From Legionella beliardensis (GTDB lineage Bacteria > Pseudomonadota > Gammaproteobacteria > Legionellales > Legionellaceae): a DNA stretch of 64,000 nucleotides. The position numbers were made by a program, and so were the translations under genes. The stretch covers positions 955,501 to 1,019,500 of the forward strand of contig NZ_UGNV01000001.1 in the NCBI RefSeq assembly GCF_900452395.1. The letters run 5' to 3'. Numbering within the stretch: the stretch's first letter is position 1; each line of letters opens with the position of its first letter. Shown here piece by piece: positions 9,829 to 18,728 of the stretch. Below the pieces are notes generated by a model. It worked only from the letters and a program-made list of their open reading frames with translations, was not told the origin of the DNA and searched no databases.

Positions 9829-10512
9829 TCAAGCGTATAGCGTATTAAGTCCAATTACTTGGCTGTCATCATCATTATTTGCCCTTTCATCTTGTTTTAT
9901 AGCAGTTATTTCCGCTTTAGGTAATTCAATATTAAGCGCGCCTTTAAATAAGGACACTTCTTCTTGAATGGCCTTGATTTGGTTAGGGAGGGTCTCAACG
10001 GCTAAATAAAATAAACTAGGGACAAGGACTGTCAAGGCTAAACTTAAGCCAATAATGCCAATAATAGGCATGCTAATGCCTAAGGCTATGCCACTTAAAG
10101 CAAGCAAACCTAACCCAGAAATAGTACCACCAAGCGCTAACTGGTGAGCTGTAGGGTCTAGTTCATCTTGAGATAGGCGAGCCTGATAGGTTAAATGGTA
10201 GTCTAATGAAAGATAATATTTGCCTAAGTTTTTTAATGCATTGTCCTTATCTAAAACGCACGACCATACCGTTGCGGCAAAATTTAAATAAGCATGAATT
10301 AATTTATTTCGTTTATTAAGGTCGCTTGTAGACTCTATTTCTCTTAAAAAAGCGTTTCGTTTTTTCTTAAGTAAATCAATAAATTGATAGGTATTTTCTG
10401 CAGCGGGAGTTGCTGCAATTTTCTGTAATAATTCTTGCACAATAGCATCAGGGATAAGTTTATTAAGTGGTTCTTTTTTATTAAAATTTGCAAAAAAGTT
10501 AAAATTTGGCAT
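9829..10512 (-). CDS. Hypothetical protein with a two-helix membrane hairpin
   Basis: A 227-residue protein of a type I associate with Legionella hypothetical families but cannot assign a function to. The N-terminal 110 residues are soluble and helical with charged segments. Residues about 125-175 form two glycine-rich hydrophobic helices separated by a very short turn (ALGISMPIIGIIGLSLAL), and the C-terminus is again charged and ends in an acidic stretch with DDDD-type content. ATG 10512 has AAGGAATT upstream. It is monocistronic, downstream of the YGPG-repeat gene. The hairpin could insert in a membrane; a secreted effector is possible but unproven. Confidence 0.75.
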   Translation of the reverse strand: MPNFNFFANFNKKEPLNKLIPDAIVQELLQKIAATPAAENTYQFIDLLKKKRNAFLREIESTSDLNKRNKLIHAYLNFAATVWSCVLDKDNALKNLGKYYLSLDYHLTYQARLSQDELDPTAHQLALGGTISGLGLLALSGIALGISMPIIGIIGLSLALTVLVPSLFYLAVETLPNQIKAIQEEVSLFKGALNIELPKAEITAIKQDERANNDDDSQVIGLNTLYA

Positions 10513-10740
10513 CGTTAATTCCTTTTTTATATTGTTAAGTAAATTGCCAATTCTTTAGCTAAACTCAGACTTATTTAAATTTCAGCTTTATGGGTAAATT
10601 AAATTGGCTATAAATAAAGGGTAATTTTGTAAGATTTAAAACACGGTAATTAGATTAACACTGCTGGTTAAAAACAAAACTGACTTTACGTTTAGGCAAT
10701 GAATTTTAACTGCAAATTGATTATCTTTGCTCAATAGATA

Positions 10741-10805
10741 AGAAAAGTTACTGCCATAGTTTTATTAAGATAACAAGCATGCTATCTAAAAGCAGCAACT
10801 TTTCT
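10741..10805. other. Long composite stem-loop in the 10.5-10.8 kb intergenic gap
   Basis: A 9-bp perfect stem AGAAAAGTT (10741-10749) with AACTTTTCT (10797-10805) continues after an A-C mismatch into CTGC/GCAG and has an apical AGATA/TATCT hairpin. It lies downstream of the YGPG-protein gene on the minus strand. It could be that gene's terminator or a structured element. The rest of the 318-bp gap shows nothing. Confidence 0.45.
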
Positions 10806-10830
10806 AAATTTAGAAATTAAACAGCCTATT

Positions 10831-11160
10831 TTAGTAACATCTTGTTGCACAAACTATGCGGTTCCAGCGGTTAACAAAACAACGTTTTTGGCAACCATAA
10901 CCAGGGCCCCAGTTTGTCCAACGATAGCCTGGGCCATAAAAGCCTGGGCCATAAAAACGAACCCCTGGGCCATACCAGCCTGGACCATAGCCATGCCAAC
11001 GATAACCAGGGCCATACCAGTGGGCAAGTTGGATACCCTTTGCGGTTGGCGCATTGATTGGCGCGGCGTTGGCTTTAAGACTTGCTGTTGCAGCGAAAAG
11101 AAAGAATGCGATAATAAGTCCTGGTAAGAGACTTATACGTTTAATTGCTGAAGTAGCCAT
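10831..11160 (-). CDS. Small secreted YGPG-repeat protein
   Basis: A 109-residue protein with a clear signal peptide (residues 1-32, ending ASLKANA). The mature part is dominated by aromatic-Gly-Pro-Gly units: GPG occurs about seven times between Trp, Tyr and Phe residues. It ends in a short Cys-containing module (CQKRC...CATRC, four cysteines). The start was moved from an upstream in-frame codon at 11202 to ATG 11160 because a perfect GGAGGG site lies 7 nt before it. No function is recognised. The composition suggests a surface or periplasmic structural role or metal binding; this is inference only. Confidence 0.8.
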   Translation of the reverse strand: MATSAIKRISLLPGLIIAFFLFAATASLKANAAPINAPTAKGIQLAHWYGPGYRWHGYGPGWYGPGVRFYGPGFYGPGYRWTNWGPGYGCQKRCFVNRWNRIVCATRCY

Positions 11161-11349
11161 AGTTGACCCTCCAATGGTTTTGACAGTATAAATTATAGAC
11201 AATAATTGCTAATAATAGCCATTGACTTGCTAAGTATAAGCCCTATAAAAGTAAGTTTTTTTTTATTTTTCAGATAAAAATCTCTAAATAATTTAGCAAA
11301 TTAAATTAGCATGAATTCACTAATTCATAAGAATGAAGGACTTAAATAT

Positions 11350-12531
11350 ATGATCAGTTTTAAGCAGGTAAATCCAGTAGATTTTTTAACTAATTATTGG
11401 CAAAAAAAGCCATTAGTACTAAGACAAGCTCTACCTAATTTTAAAAACCCATTATCGGCCGATGAATTAGCAGGGCTGGCTTTAGAAGAAGAGGTAGAAA
11501 GTCGTATAGTTTTAGAAACACCTAATAACTCCCCATATTGGACGTTAAAGCGCGGACCCTTTATAGAAAAAGATTTCAACAAACTGCCTAAAACACACTG
11601 GACTTTATTGGTACAAGGTGTAGATAGGTTCGTGCCAGAAGTGAGTGATTTACTTAATCATTTTAATTTTCTGCCACAGTGGCGAATTGATGACATTATG
11701 ATTAGTTACGCTGTAATGCATGGCAGCGTAGGCCCACATTACGATAATTATGATGTTTTTTTATATCAAGCTCAGGGACGTAGAAAATGGCTTCTGACCA
11801 GTCAACATTGCCATACGGATAATTATTTAGATAACATTGAATTACGTATTATGAAACATTTTGTCACTGAGCAAGAAATCATCTTAGAAGAAGGTGATAT
11901 GCTTTACCTTCCGCCACATATAGGTCATCATGGTATATCACTATCAGATGATTGCATGACCTATTCATTTGGTTATCGTAGTTATCAGCTTTCTGAAATG
12001 TGGGATAGCTTAAGTGACTTCTTATCTTTTAATAAAAAAGAAGAGGTGTTATATACCGATCCAAACTGGGCTAAGTTGCAATCACCTGCAGAAATTCCAA
12101 GGCAGGCATTGATAAATGCTAGGCAGTTATTACAAGCTGTACTTGATGATGAAAGGGCATTAAGCCAATGGTTTGGCAGTTTTGTCACCTCGCTTGATAG
12201 GCATGCGGAATCATTACTGCCAGCTGTTGATGATGGTAAAGAGTTTGACCAATTTTGTAATGACTTAGGGCAAGCAGAGAGCGTAAAACGTAATCCCTTA
12301 TGTCGATTTGCTTACATGAGAGATGAGAACGCAAGCCAGCTTGTTCTTTATATTAATGGTGAACAATGGGAAACCTCTTTGTTAAGCCCAGAGTTAGTAA
12401 GAAAAATTGCTGATAATCATTCATTAACATTAAAGGAAATAATGCCTTTCGTCGATAAAAAAGAAAACCAACTATTTCTCTATAGATTGTGGCAATTAGA
12501 ATGGTTAGAATTTTTAATAAAGGACAATTAA
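11350..12531 (+). CDS. roxA: Ribosomal oxygenase, cupin-4/JmjC fold (L16 arginine hydroxylase-like)
   Basis: An Fe(II)/2-oxoglutarate oxygenase of the YcfD/RoxA family, which hydroxylates an arginine of ribosomal protein L16. The protein is 393 residues. The metal triad is visible: His130 and Asp132 in GPHYDNYD and His193 in LPPHIGHHG, close to the E. coli positions 125/127/187. The C-terminal part is a dimerisation and winged-helix-like region, ending in a region rich in leucine. Start ATG 11350 follows AAGGA at 11336-11340; the upstream ATG at 11311 has no clear site. It is monocistronic, divergent from the YGPG gene. Confidence 0.88.
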   Translation: MISFKQVNPVDFLTNYWQKKPLVLRQALPNFKNPLSADELAGLALEEEVESRIVLETPNNSPYWTLKRGPFIEKDFNKLPKTHWTLLVQGVDRFVPEVSDLLNHFNFLPQWRIDDIMISYAVMHGSVGPHYDNYDVFLYQAQGRRKWLLTSQHCHTDNYLDNIELRIMKHFVTEQEIILEEGDMLYLPPHIGHHGISLSDDCMTYSFGYRSYQLSEMWDSLSDFLSFNKKEEVLYTDPNWAKLQSPAEIPRQALINARQLLQAVLDDERALSQWFGSFVTSLDRHAESLLPAVDDGKEFDQFCNDLGQAESVKRNPLCRFAYMRDENASQLVLYINGEQWETSLLSPELVRKIADNHSLTLKEIMPFVDKKENQLFLYRLWQLEWLEFLIKDN

Positions 12532-12620
12532 GCGCTTGTTTAAATTAAAAATGATAATACTTAAAAATACTGCAGTCTAAAGATTAAATCATTAAAAACA
12601 ACAACAATTAAGGAATTGCC

Positions 12621-13571
12621 ATGCGCAAGATAAAATTAATCTTTGTATGTTGGTTTAGTCTTCTTATTCATCAGACTTGCTTTAGCCAAGTAAAAGAAAT
12701 TGCGATTACAATTGATGATTTACCTTTTGTTGGATCTACCAATGGCAAGCCTGCTAACGTGCAAAGGCAGCAAGATAGATTTTTGCAAATGGTGCAGGCA
12801 TTAGTCGCTTATAAAGTCCCAGCCACGGGTTTTATCATTGCCGGTGCTATAGAAAAGCATCAGTGGGCGCTGTTAGAATTATTTCGCGAAAAAGGTTTTA
12901 TTCTTGGTAATCATACTTACTCACATAAAAGTCTCAATAACATGTCTGCCGAAAAATACATTGCAGATGTTGATAAGGCGGACAAAATTATCCAACCATT
13001 TTTTTCCGGCCCAAAATATTTTCGCTATCCCTATTTAGCAGAAAGCACGGGAGAAAAGCGACAGAAAGTGCATGATTATTTAGCGGCACATCATTACATT
13101 ATTGCGCCAATAACCATTGATAGTAAGGATTATCAATTTAATGCTCAGTTATTTGCTATTCCTTATCGTCTACGTCCACAAAATCTTGGTCGCATTAAAA
13201 AAAGGTATTTAGATTATATTTGGACTCAAACGGTAAGGGCTGAAGCGCGTGCGAAAAGACAGAATCAAGAAAATGCTAAGCAAATTTTATTAATCCATGC
13301 CAATTTACTAAATAGCCATTTTTTAGGCGATATTCTTGCTATGTATGAGAAAAATGGTTACAAATTTATTAGTCTGGAAGAGGCATTAAAAGCGCCGGCA
13401 CCGATTATTAATACACCCATTCAGCAAGATGGCCCAACCAAAGATACACCCATTGAAGAGAATGATAGAACCATGTCTACAACTAGCCTTCTAGATTCAA
13501 GCTTCTTGCAATTTGTTCTTACAGATGAGAACAAGGCAGTTAATCTAAAAGAAAATTTGGTAGCTCGCTAA
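12621..13571 (+). CDS. Exported polysaccharide deacetylase (NodB-like)
   Basis: A 316-residue protein with a signal peptide (about residues 1-22). A NodB-type deacetylase core follows: TIDDLP near residue 33 carries the metal-site aspartates, GNHTYSHKS near residue 98 gives the H-x3-H pair, and RYPYL follows as motif 3. Likely substrates are peptidoglycan, chitin-like or other acetylated glycans. The final 60 residues are a low-complexity Pro/Thr/Asp/Glu region not needed for catalysis. AAGGAATT precedes the start. Its stop overlaps the stop of the convergent mltA gene by 4 bp. Confidence 0.88.
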   Translation: MRKIKLIFVCWFSLLIHQTCFSQVKEIAITIDDLPFVGSTNGKPANVQRQQDRFLQMVQALVAYKVPATGFIIAGAIEKHQWALLELFREKGFILGNHTYSHKSLNNMSAEKYIADVDKADKIIQPFFSGPKYFRYPYLAESTGEKRQKVHDYLAAHHYIIAPITIDSKDYQFNAQLFAIPYRLRPQNLGRIKKRYLDYIWTQTVRAEARAKRQNQENAKQILLIHANLLNSHFLGDILAMYEKNGYKFISLEEALKAPAPIINTPIQQDGPTKDTPIEENDRTMSTTSLLDSSFLQFVLTDENKAVNLKENLVAR

Positions 13572-14782
13572 ACAAATTTCTTTGGCAAAGAATCAACGGC
13601 ATGGCGAGGCAGTAACAACCAATAGCGGCCTTCATTTTTCATATGGCCCGCTATATAAGTTGCTCTATCGCCAGCTCCCCAGAATACATCACCACGAACA
13701 ACCCCTCGTATAGCGCCACCTGTATCTTGCGCTATCATTAAGCGTTGTAGAGGTTTTTGATTATCAGAATTTTTATTAGGTCTGGTTGTATCTAGCCACA
13801 GAGGCGTGCCTAATGGAATCCATTTTCTATCTACTGCTAAGGAATAACCAGGCGTTAATGCAACCCCTTGAGCGCCCATAGCGGCAGTATGGTTTAAAGT
13901 TTGAAAGAAAACAAAGGATTTATTACGGTTAATCACCGGTAGAATTTCTTTAGGGTGCGCTTCTAAATAGGCGCGAATTCGTTGCATAGACGCATTATCT
14001 TTAGTCATTATACCGCGATCGATTAACACCTTAGCAATAGGCGTATAAGTCGCACCATTTTCACCGGCATAGCCTACGTATAAGCGTTCGCCATTAGGAA
14101 GCTCGACAATACCTGAGCCTTGGATTTCTAAGAATACTCTGTCAATGTGACTATTAATCCAGACAAGTACGGGTGCTTTATCTTTGATTTTACCTTTATT
14201 GATTTCTGCACGGGTGTAAAAAGGTAGGACTTGGTTATTCTCAATACGCGCTATAATACGCCTATTTGCTAAATCAGGGCTAAAAGCACCTAAATTAATA
14301 GTAACTAGATTAGAAGGTAAGCCATAAAGTGGCACATTATATTCGTCAGTTTTAGTTAAGCTGCCATGTAATAAAGGTTGATAATAACCCGTAAAAAGAC
14401 CATGTACTGTATCTTTATCGTAAAATGCAACAGGTTTAAACCAGCGTTGAAAAAAATGACGTGCTTGTGTTTCGGTAGCATCTTGAAGTGTTAATGCTTC
14501 GCGACAAGCAGGATACCAATCTTTTACTTTTAAAGGAATTTGTTGGCTACCTACGTCACGCTCAGGATCTTGGCGTAAAAAAGTCTTACAAGAAATCTGA
14601 AAGGTTGATAGCGATTTCTTGGTATTAGCTTCATTCCACCCCGGCAATCCAGCAAAAGATGCTTCTCTAAGAGTGAGCATAAGAGGGGCAGGTTTTTTAT
14701 GTAAATGCCAAGCCATAAATGCCCCACCAATAAGGGTAACAATAAAAATAGCAAGGACAATATAAGGTATTTTTCGTTTCAT
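13568..14782 (-). CDS. mltA: Membrane-bound lytic murein transglycosylase A
   Basis: Cleaves the beta-1,4 glycosidic bond of peptidoglycan and leaves 1,6-anhydromuramyl ends. The protein is 404 residues with an N-terminal membrane anchor (residues 5-27); there is no lipobox cysteine, unlike E. coli MltA. The double-psi barrel catalytic region carries DTGGAIRGVVRGDVFWG, including the conserved catalytic aspartate. The central insertion domain (about residues 120-300) is present, so length and architecture are normal. The ribosome-binding site is weak. It converges on the deacetylase with overlapping stops, pairing two glycan-active enzymes tail to tail. Confidence 0.93.
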   Translation of the reverse strand: MKRKIPYIVLAIFIVTLIGGAFMAWHLHKKPAPLMLTLREASFAGLPGWNEANTKKSLSTFQISCKTFLRQDPERDVGSQQIPLKVKDWYPACREALTLQDATETQARHFFQRWFKPVAFYDKDTVHGLFTGYYQPLLHGSLTKTDEYNVPLYGLPSNLVTINLGAFSPDLANRRIIARIENNQVLPFYTRAEINKGKIKDKAPVLVWINSHIDRVFLEIQGSGIVELPNGERLYVGYAGENGATYTPIAKVLIDRGIMTKDNASMQRIRAYLEAHPKEILPVINRNKSFVFFQTLNHTAAMGAQGVALTPGYSLAVDRKWIPLGTPLWLDTTRPNKNSDNQKPLQRLMIAQDTGGAIRGVVRGDVFWGAGDRATYIAGHMKNEGRYWLLLPRHAVDSLPKKFV

Positions 14783-14958
14783 AACTGGGCAAATAATACA
14801 CGAATTGAAATAAATTTCAATATAATTAAGAAAAAAAGTAAGTTTTTTGTATTATTTAAACAATAAAATTAAATATTTAAATCTTATTAAGTACTTGTTT
14901 AAGCGTGTATTTTATCTATTTAGGCATCAATAGAAAAGAAAAATCAGCCACTGCATCT

Positions 14959-15003
14959 AAATGATGTTGGGCATGACTCTCTAGCTACCACATCATTTTT
15001 TTT
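14959..15003 (+). terminator. Orphan intrinsic terminator upstream of the Fic-like gene
   Basis: AAATGATGT (14959-14967) pairs with ACATCATTT (14990-14998), followed by an uninterrupted T8 tract. It points along the plus strand, but no plus-strand gene lies before it: mltA starts divergently at 14782. It implies either a short untranslated RNA starting in about 14.85-14.93 kb or premature termination in a leader of the downstream gene. Confidence 0.7.
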
Positions 15004-15103
15004 ATCTTTTCATTATTTTTTTCGAGCTTTCTCTTAATCATAAATTAACCACTACTTGCAAAAATTAACCTGAAATTTTAATTATGATTACAGGAAATTT
15101 ATT

Positions 15104-16588
15104 ATGAAAGAGTTAAGCGAACAAGCAACTTTAGAGCAAGCTAAATCTGGCTTTAATTTTTTTTTAGCGATACCGAATTCCGAGCTTTATCGTTTGGTTG
15201 TTGATGGGTGTAGGCATAAAGATGAGCAGGGGTTTGTTGGGTATGAAGCACGTGAGTCTGGTAGTGTTCGCTGTTTTTTGAACGCAATTTTGGAAAAAAA
15301 AGATTTCGTTAATTCAAAGGAACCAGTAACCATTGAACTCTTTAAAGAGATTCATAGAGTATGTAGTCCTGGTGGAAGATTTTTTCCAGGACAATTTAAG
15401 GAAACATATCCTGGTACATCTCATGGATTCGGTATCTACCAATTAAGCATAGAAGGGCTTAAAGATTTATGTGATTTCGCAGATAGGAATAAGGAGTTCA
15501 AGGTTTCTTATTATGACAATAATTTTGTTATACATAAGCTTAATTTATATGGCATCAATATGGAACTTTCCCTGTGTAGAAGACCTGCTCGGTCTAAACC
15601 AAATGAGGAACAAGAGTTTAAAATCACCTATGCGGTTAGTTTAACTAAAGAAAACACCAGCACTTTAGCAGAATCAACTATTAATAAATTAAACAATACT
15701 TTAGCACAAGCGAATAATGACAACACCATTTTAGAAGCAATTGTTGAGTGCATATATGAACTTGAACATGCTCATATGTTCCATGACGCAAATTTAAGAT
15801 CAAATATGATATTAGCTAATCTTTTATTAATGCAACACGGTTTTCCACCCGTATCTTATTTTGATCCCAATTATTTGGATGGCGTTTCAAAGGCAGAATT
15901 TTTTAATATTATGAAAGAAGGAATGCTAAAAACACTAGATATTATTGAACATCCTAATGAAGCTCATTTTAATTTTAAATCTTCTTCCTTAAGTGCAGAT
16001 GCGCAGAAAACATATGCTGATATCATTAAGCCTATTACTGAATCTAAAGAAAAATTAAACTATTCGGTACCTAATGAAATAAACCAACAAATTCAATTAG
16101 TACGAGAACGTATTCAGAAATTGCAACAAAATCCTGAGCCTAAATGGATTATAAATGATTTTAAATTTCATCTAGAAAATTCTGATATATTCTCAGAGTA
16201 TGTATCTTTAAACGTTGCTAAACACGCTCAGAGGAATAGTTTTTTCAACAATAATAACAATAATAATATACCTAGTTATCAGAATAGCAGTGTCAATAAT
16301 TACCCTCAACAGTCAACCAAAGATACGACGCAAGATAAGGATGAAATAACTTCTGAACCGGAAAAAATTGAATCGTGCGAAGAGTCAGAAGAAATGTTTT
16401 ATAGGAGACTATTAAAAGAAGTCTTAGATAGTAATGAAACGTCTGCTGACAAGATTAAGACACTATCTGAGGTGGGGACGCCCTCAGGAGTAGATTGGAC
16501 GATTCTTGATTTAGTTAGCGAAGAAGGTGCTTCTGAAGAAATAATTGAGGGGTTAAGAGAGTACTCAACAGCAAATCTAAGCCTCTGA
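15104..16588 (+). CDS. Fic-like domain protein, candidate secreted effector
   Basis: A 494-residue protein. Residues 75-100 (ELFKEIHRVCSPGGRFFPGQF) resemble the N-terminal part of Fic folds. Residues 224-232 read HMFHDANLR, matching the Fic signature H-x-F-x-D-x-N-x-R, but both glycines are replaced (Ala229, Leu231) and the final arginine of the motif is absent. Fic enzymes transfer AMP or other groups to host or bacterial proteins; this variant may be altered or inactive. The C-terminal part holds an Asn run (about 384-391) and acidic clusters ending in SEEGASEEIIEGL, similar to the E-block of Dot/Icm substrates. An AGGA site precedes ATG 15104. The gene is alone, AT-rich and follows an orphan terminator. 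Effector status is inference. Confidence 0.7.
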   Translation: MKELSEQATLEQAKSGFNFFLAIPNSELYRLVVDGCRHKDEQGFVGYEARESGSVRCFLNAILEKKDFVNSKEPVTIELFKEIHRVCSPGGRFFPGQFKETYPGTSHGFGIYQLSIEGLKDLCDFADRNKEFKVSYYDNNFVIHKLNLYGINMELSLCRRPARSKPNEEQEFKITYAVSLTKENTSTLAESTINKLNNTLAQANNDNTILEAIVECIYELEHAHMFHDANLRSNMILANLLLMQHGFPPVSYFDPNYLDGVSKAEFFNIMKEGMLKTLDIIEHPNEAHFNFKSSSLSADAQKTYADIIKPITESKEKLNYSVPNEINQQIQLVRERIQKLQQNPEPKWIINDFKFHLENSDIFSEYVSLNVAKHAQRNSFFNNNNNNNIPSYQNSSVNNYPQQSTKDTTQDKDEITSEPEKIESCEESEEMFYRRLLKEVLDSNETSADKIKTLSEVGTPSGVDWTILDLVSEEGASEEIIEGLREYSTANLSL

Positions 16589-16670
16589 TTTACTGAGCAT
16601 TGTTACAATGCAGTAAATCTGTTCTAACGATTGCATGTTGAAACGTTTATTGATTAAAATTTGGCAGCAG

Positions 16671-16705
16671 TTAACATAAGCGGTAATCCCACCCGCTTAT
16701 GTTAA
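16671..16705. terminator. Bidirectional hairpin between convergent genes
   Basis: A 13-bp perfect stem, TTAACATAAGCGG with CCGCTTATGTTAA, and a 9-nt loop, between the stop of the Fic-like gene (16588) and the stop of the phasin gene (16714). It probably ends both transcripts, although T tracts are short. Confidence 0.65.
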
Positions 16706-16713
16706 TCTGGTTA

Positions 16714-17736
16714 TTATCTTGATGCGTGAGCTTGTATAGGAGTATGCTCATTTTTGTGCTTGCGGCCATTACCAGATTTAGACGCGCTAGCACCACTTGC
16801 TTGCTTACTATGAATTTTGCCATTACCTTGACTTTTACTTTGACTTTTTTCTTTCTTGTTAGTTTGGCTTTTTGCTTTGGCATTAGATTGTTGGCTTGCC
16901 TGCTTAGTTTGACTTTTAGCGCTAGACTGCTGGCTTGCTTGTTTGCTTTTAGCACTAGATTTTTGGCTTGCTTGTTTAGTTTTACCTTTAGCAGTAGATG
17001 AGCTTGCCTGTTTGGTTTTACCTTTAGCGGTAGATGAGCTTGCCTGTTTAGTTTTTCTTTTAGCAGTAGACGGGCTTGCCTGTTTAGTTTTACTTTTAGT
17101 ACTGGATTGCTGGCTTGCTTGTTTAGTTTTGCTTTTAGCAGCAGATGGGCTTGCCTGTTTGGTTTTGCTTTTAGTAGATTTTTGGCTTGCTTGTTTAGTT
17201 GTACTTTTAGCACTAGCCTGTTGGCTTGCTTGTTTAGTTTTACTTTTAGGTCTGTGTTGCTTAGTAGGACGACTTGAAATAGCACTAGTCATCTCTTGCA
17301 TAGAAAGAGTAGGGTTAAGTGCCTCTCTTGCGGCATTCATGATTGGATTAGCCATAGGATCAAAAACAGTTTGCGCCATATCCATCATCATATTAGAAGG
17401 ATTAGTCATCGCGTTAGCTACACCCATATTATTGCCTGGATAAGTTTTATCTAACATCGCTTCAGCAGAGTCTTTTAACTTATCATTCGTAGTAAAAAGA
17501 GCTTTTTCAAAAATTTCGAATGATTCTTGCATATAATCTAACGTCATATGTCCATTTTTGATGGCCATATCCACTTGTCTTTCAATAAATTCTTCTGGCT
17601 TTATACGTATTAGCTCGTCAGGTTTCATATAATTTAATTTTTGCATGGTTTTGATGTTTAGTTCTGCGATTGCTTGCAGAGGCTTTTGTACGTTCCTAAT
17701 TAATTGGGTTAAGCGCTGAAAATATTGTTGATTCAT
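16714..17736 (-). CDS. Phasin-family protein with lysine-rich repeat tail (PhaF-like architecture)
   Basis: A 340-residue protein. Residues 1-145 are helical and resemble polyhydroxyalkanoate granule-associated phasins (PLQAIAELNIKTMQKL and FEIFEKALF segments). From about residue 150 the chain becomes a tandem array of roughly ten units of 12-13 residues with consensus KSKTKQASQQSSA, ending in a basic KEK/SQSK-rich segment. The tail is strongly basic, like the histone-H1-like tail of Pseudomonas PhaF, which ties granules to DNA; the repeat sequence itself is different. ATG 17736 has GGGAGAAG upstream, so the in-frame codon at 17766 is rejected. A role in storage-granule organisation is inferred. 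Confidence 0.8.
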   Translation of the reverse strand: MNQQYFQRLTQLIRNVQKPLQAIAELNIKTMQKLNYMKPDELIRIKPEEFIERQVDMAIKNGHMTLDYMQESFEIFEKALFTTNDKLKDSAEAMLDKTYPGNNMGVANAMTNPSNMMMDMAQTVFDPMANPIMNAAREALNPTLSMQEMTSAISSRPTKQHRPKSKTKQASQQASAKSTTKQASQKSTKSKTKQASPSAAKSKTKQASQQSSTKSKTKQASPSTAKRKTKQASSSTAKGKTKQASSSTAKGKTKQASQKSSAKSKQASQQSSAKSQTKQASQQSNAKAKSQTNKKEKSQSKSQGNGKIHSKQASGASASKSGNGRKHKNEHTPIQAHASR

Positions 17737-17934
17737 GATCTTCTCCCTAAATGTTGCACCGCACAAGGAAAGCTTAGTCCGTTATAGCTAATTACGCAAA
17801 TTTTGTTTAATTATATTGCAAGTCTACTAAAAATGACTTAATTAAATCATGAGTTACAACCATTAATTATAGATAAAATTAGTTGATTGCCAGTAAATTA
17901 TGCGATAATTGGTAATTTTGCTGTGGAATAACAG

Positions 17935-18711
17935 ATGAATGTTTTAAATTACTTACCTCTATTAAATATCTTGTATGCGTTAGGTAGTGTAATCGTTGGC
18001 TATTATATTGCTAAAAAAGTGAGTAGCCTTGCCGAGCATGCGGTTAACAAACGCTTTTCACCACACCAAGCCATGCTTACTCAACGTTTAATGTTTCATA
18101 TTTTATTTGCTCTTTTTTTAATTAACGCAGCCCTTGAACTAGGATTTAATTTAAAAATTTTATTAGGTACGGCCGGCATTCTTACTGTGGCGATAGGTTT
18201 TGCATCACAGACAGCTGCGTCTAATTTAATCAGTGGTTTGTTTTTATTGTTTGAACACCCTTTTCGTATTGGCGATACCATTGATGTAAAAGGTATTATT
18301 GGTACAGTTGTATCGATAGATTTATTATCCACTAAACTTCGTTCTTCGGATGGTAAATTAGTCCGTATTCCTAATGAAACGATGATCAAATCAGAAATAA
18401 AGAATTTAAGTTACTTTCCTACCCGGTGTGCTGAAATTGTTATTGGCGTGGCTTATAGTTGTAATATCACTTTTATTAAAAGCATACTGCTTGATATTGC
18501 TAAACAATGTGAGAACGTGCTTGCTGATCCTGAGCCAAAGGTTATCATTAATAATTTTACATCCTCAGCTGTTGAGCTTAAATTACAAGCTTGGGTTAAA
18601 AACGATTTGCTAGGTACTACCAAGGATTATTTACAGGAAGCGATTAAGACACGTTTTGATCAAGAAGGAATTGAAATACCTTTGCCACAATGGATGATTC
18701 ATCAAAACTAA
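17935..18711 (+). CDS. Small-conductance mechanosensitive channel, MscS family
   Basis: A 258-residue inner-membrane channel that opens under hypo-osmotic stress. There are three N-terminal transmembrane segments. The pore-lining helix and start of the beta domain are well conserved: GTAGILTVAIGFASQTAASN at about residues 78-97, followed by FRIGDTIDV. The C-terminal cytoplasmic domain is short and complete. The length fits minimal MscS proteins (E. coli MscS is 286 residues). GTGGAA precedes the start. It converges with a DUF883 gene across a terminator hairpin. Confidence 0.92.
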   Translation: MNVLNYLPLLNILYALGSVIVGYYIAKKVSSLAEHAVNKRFSPHQAMLTQRLMFHILFALFLINAALELGFNLKILLGTAGILTVAIGFASQTAASNLISGLFLLFEHPFRIGDTIDVKGIIGTVVSIDLLSTKLRSSDGKLVRIPNETMIKSEIKNLSYFPTRCAEIVIGVAYSCNITFIKSILLDIAKQCENVLADPEPKVIINNFTSSAVELKLQAWVKNDLLGTTKDYLQEAIKTRFDQEGIEIPLPQWMIHQN

Positions 18712-18728
18712 AGTGGATTAATTTAATG

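Noticed and set aside
10854..11127. Frames on both strands overlapping the YGPG protein
   Set aside because: Low-complexity GGC/CCA repeats open alternate frames. Only the frame starting at 11160 has a signal peptide and a GGAGGG site.
16671..17443. Long open frames on both strands overlapping the phasin tail, with repeated Leu-Ala-Cys-Leu or Lys-Leu-Asn-Arg-Gln-Ala units
   Set aside because: They are frame-shifted or antisense readings of the DNA repeats that encode KSKTKQAS. They lack ribosome-binding sites, and the phasin frame alone gives a recognisable domain and strong start.
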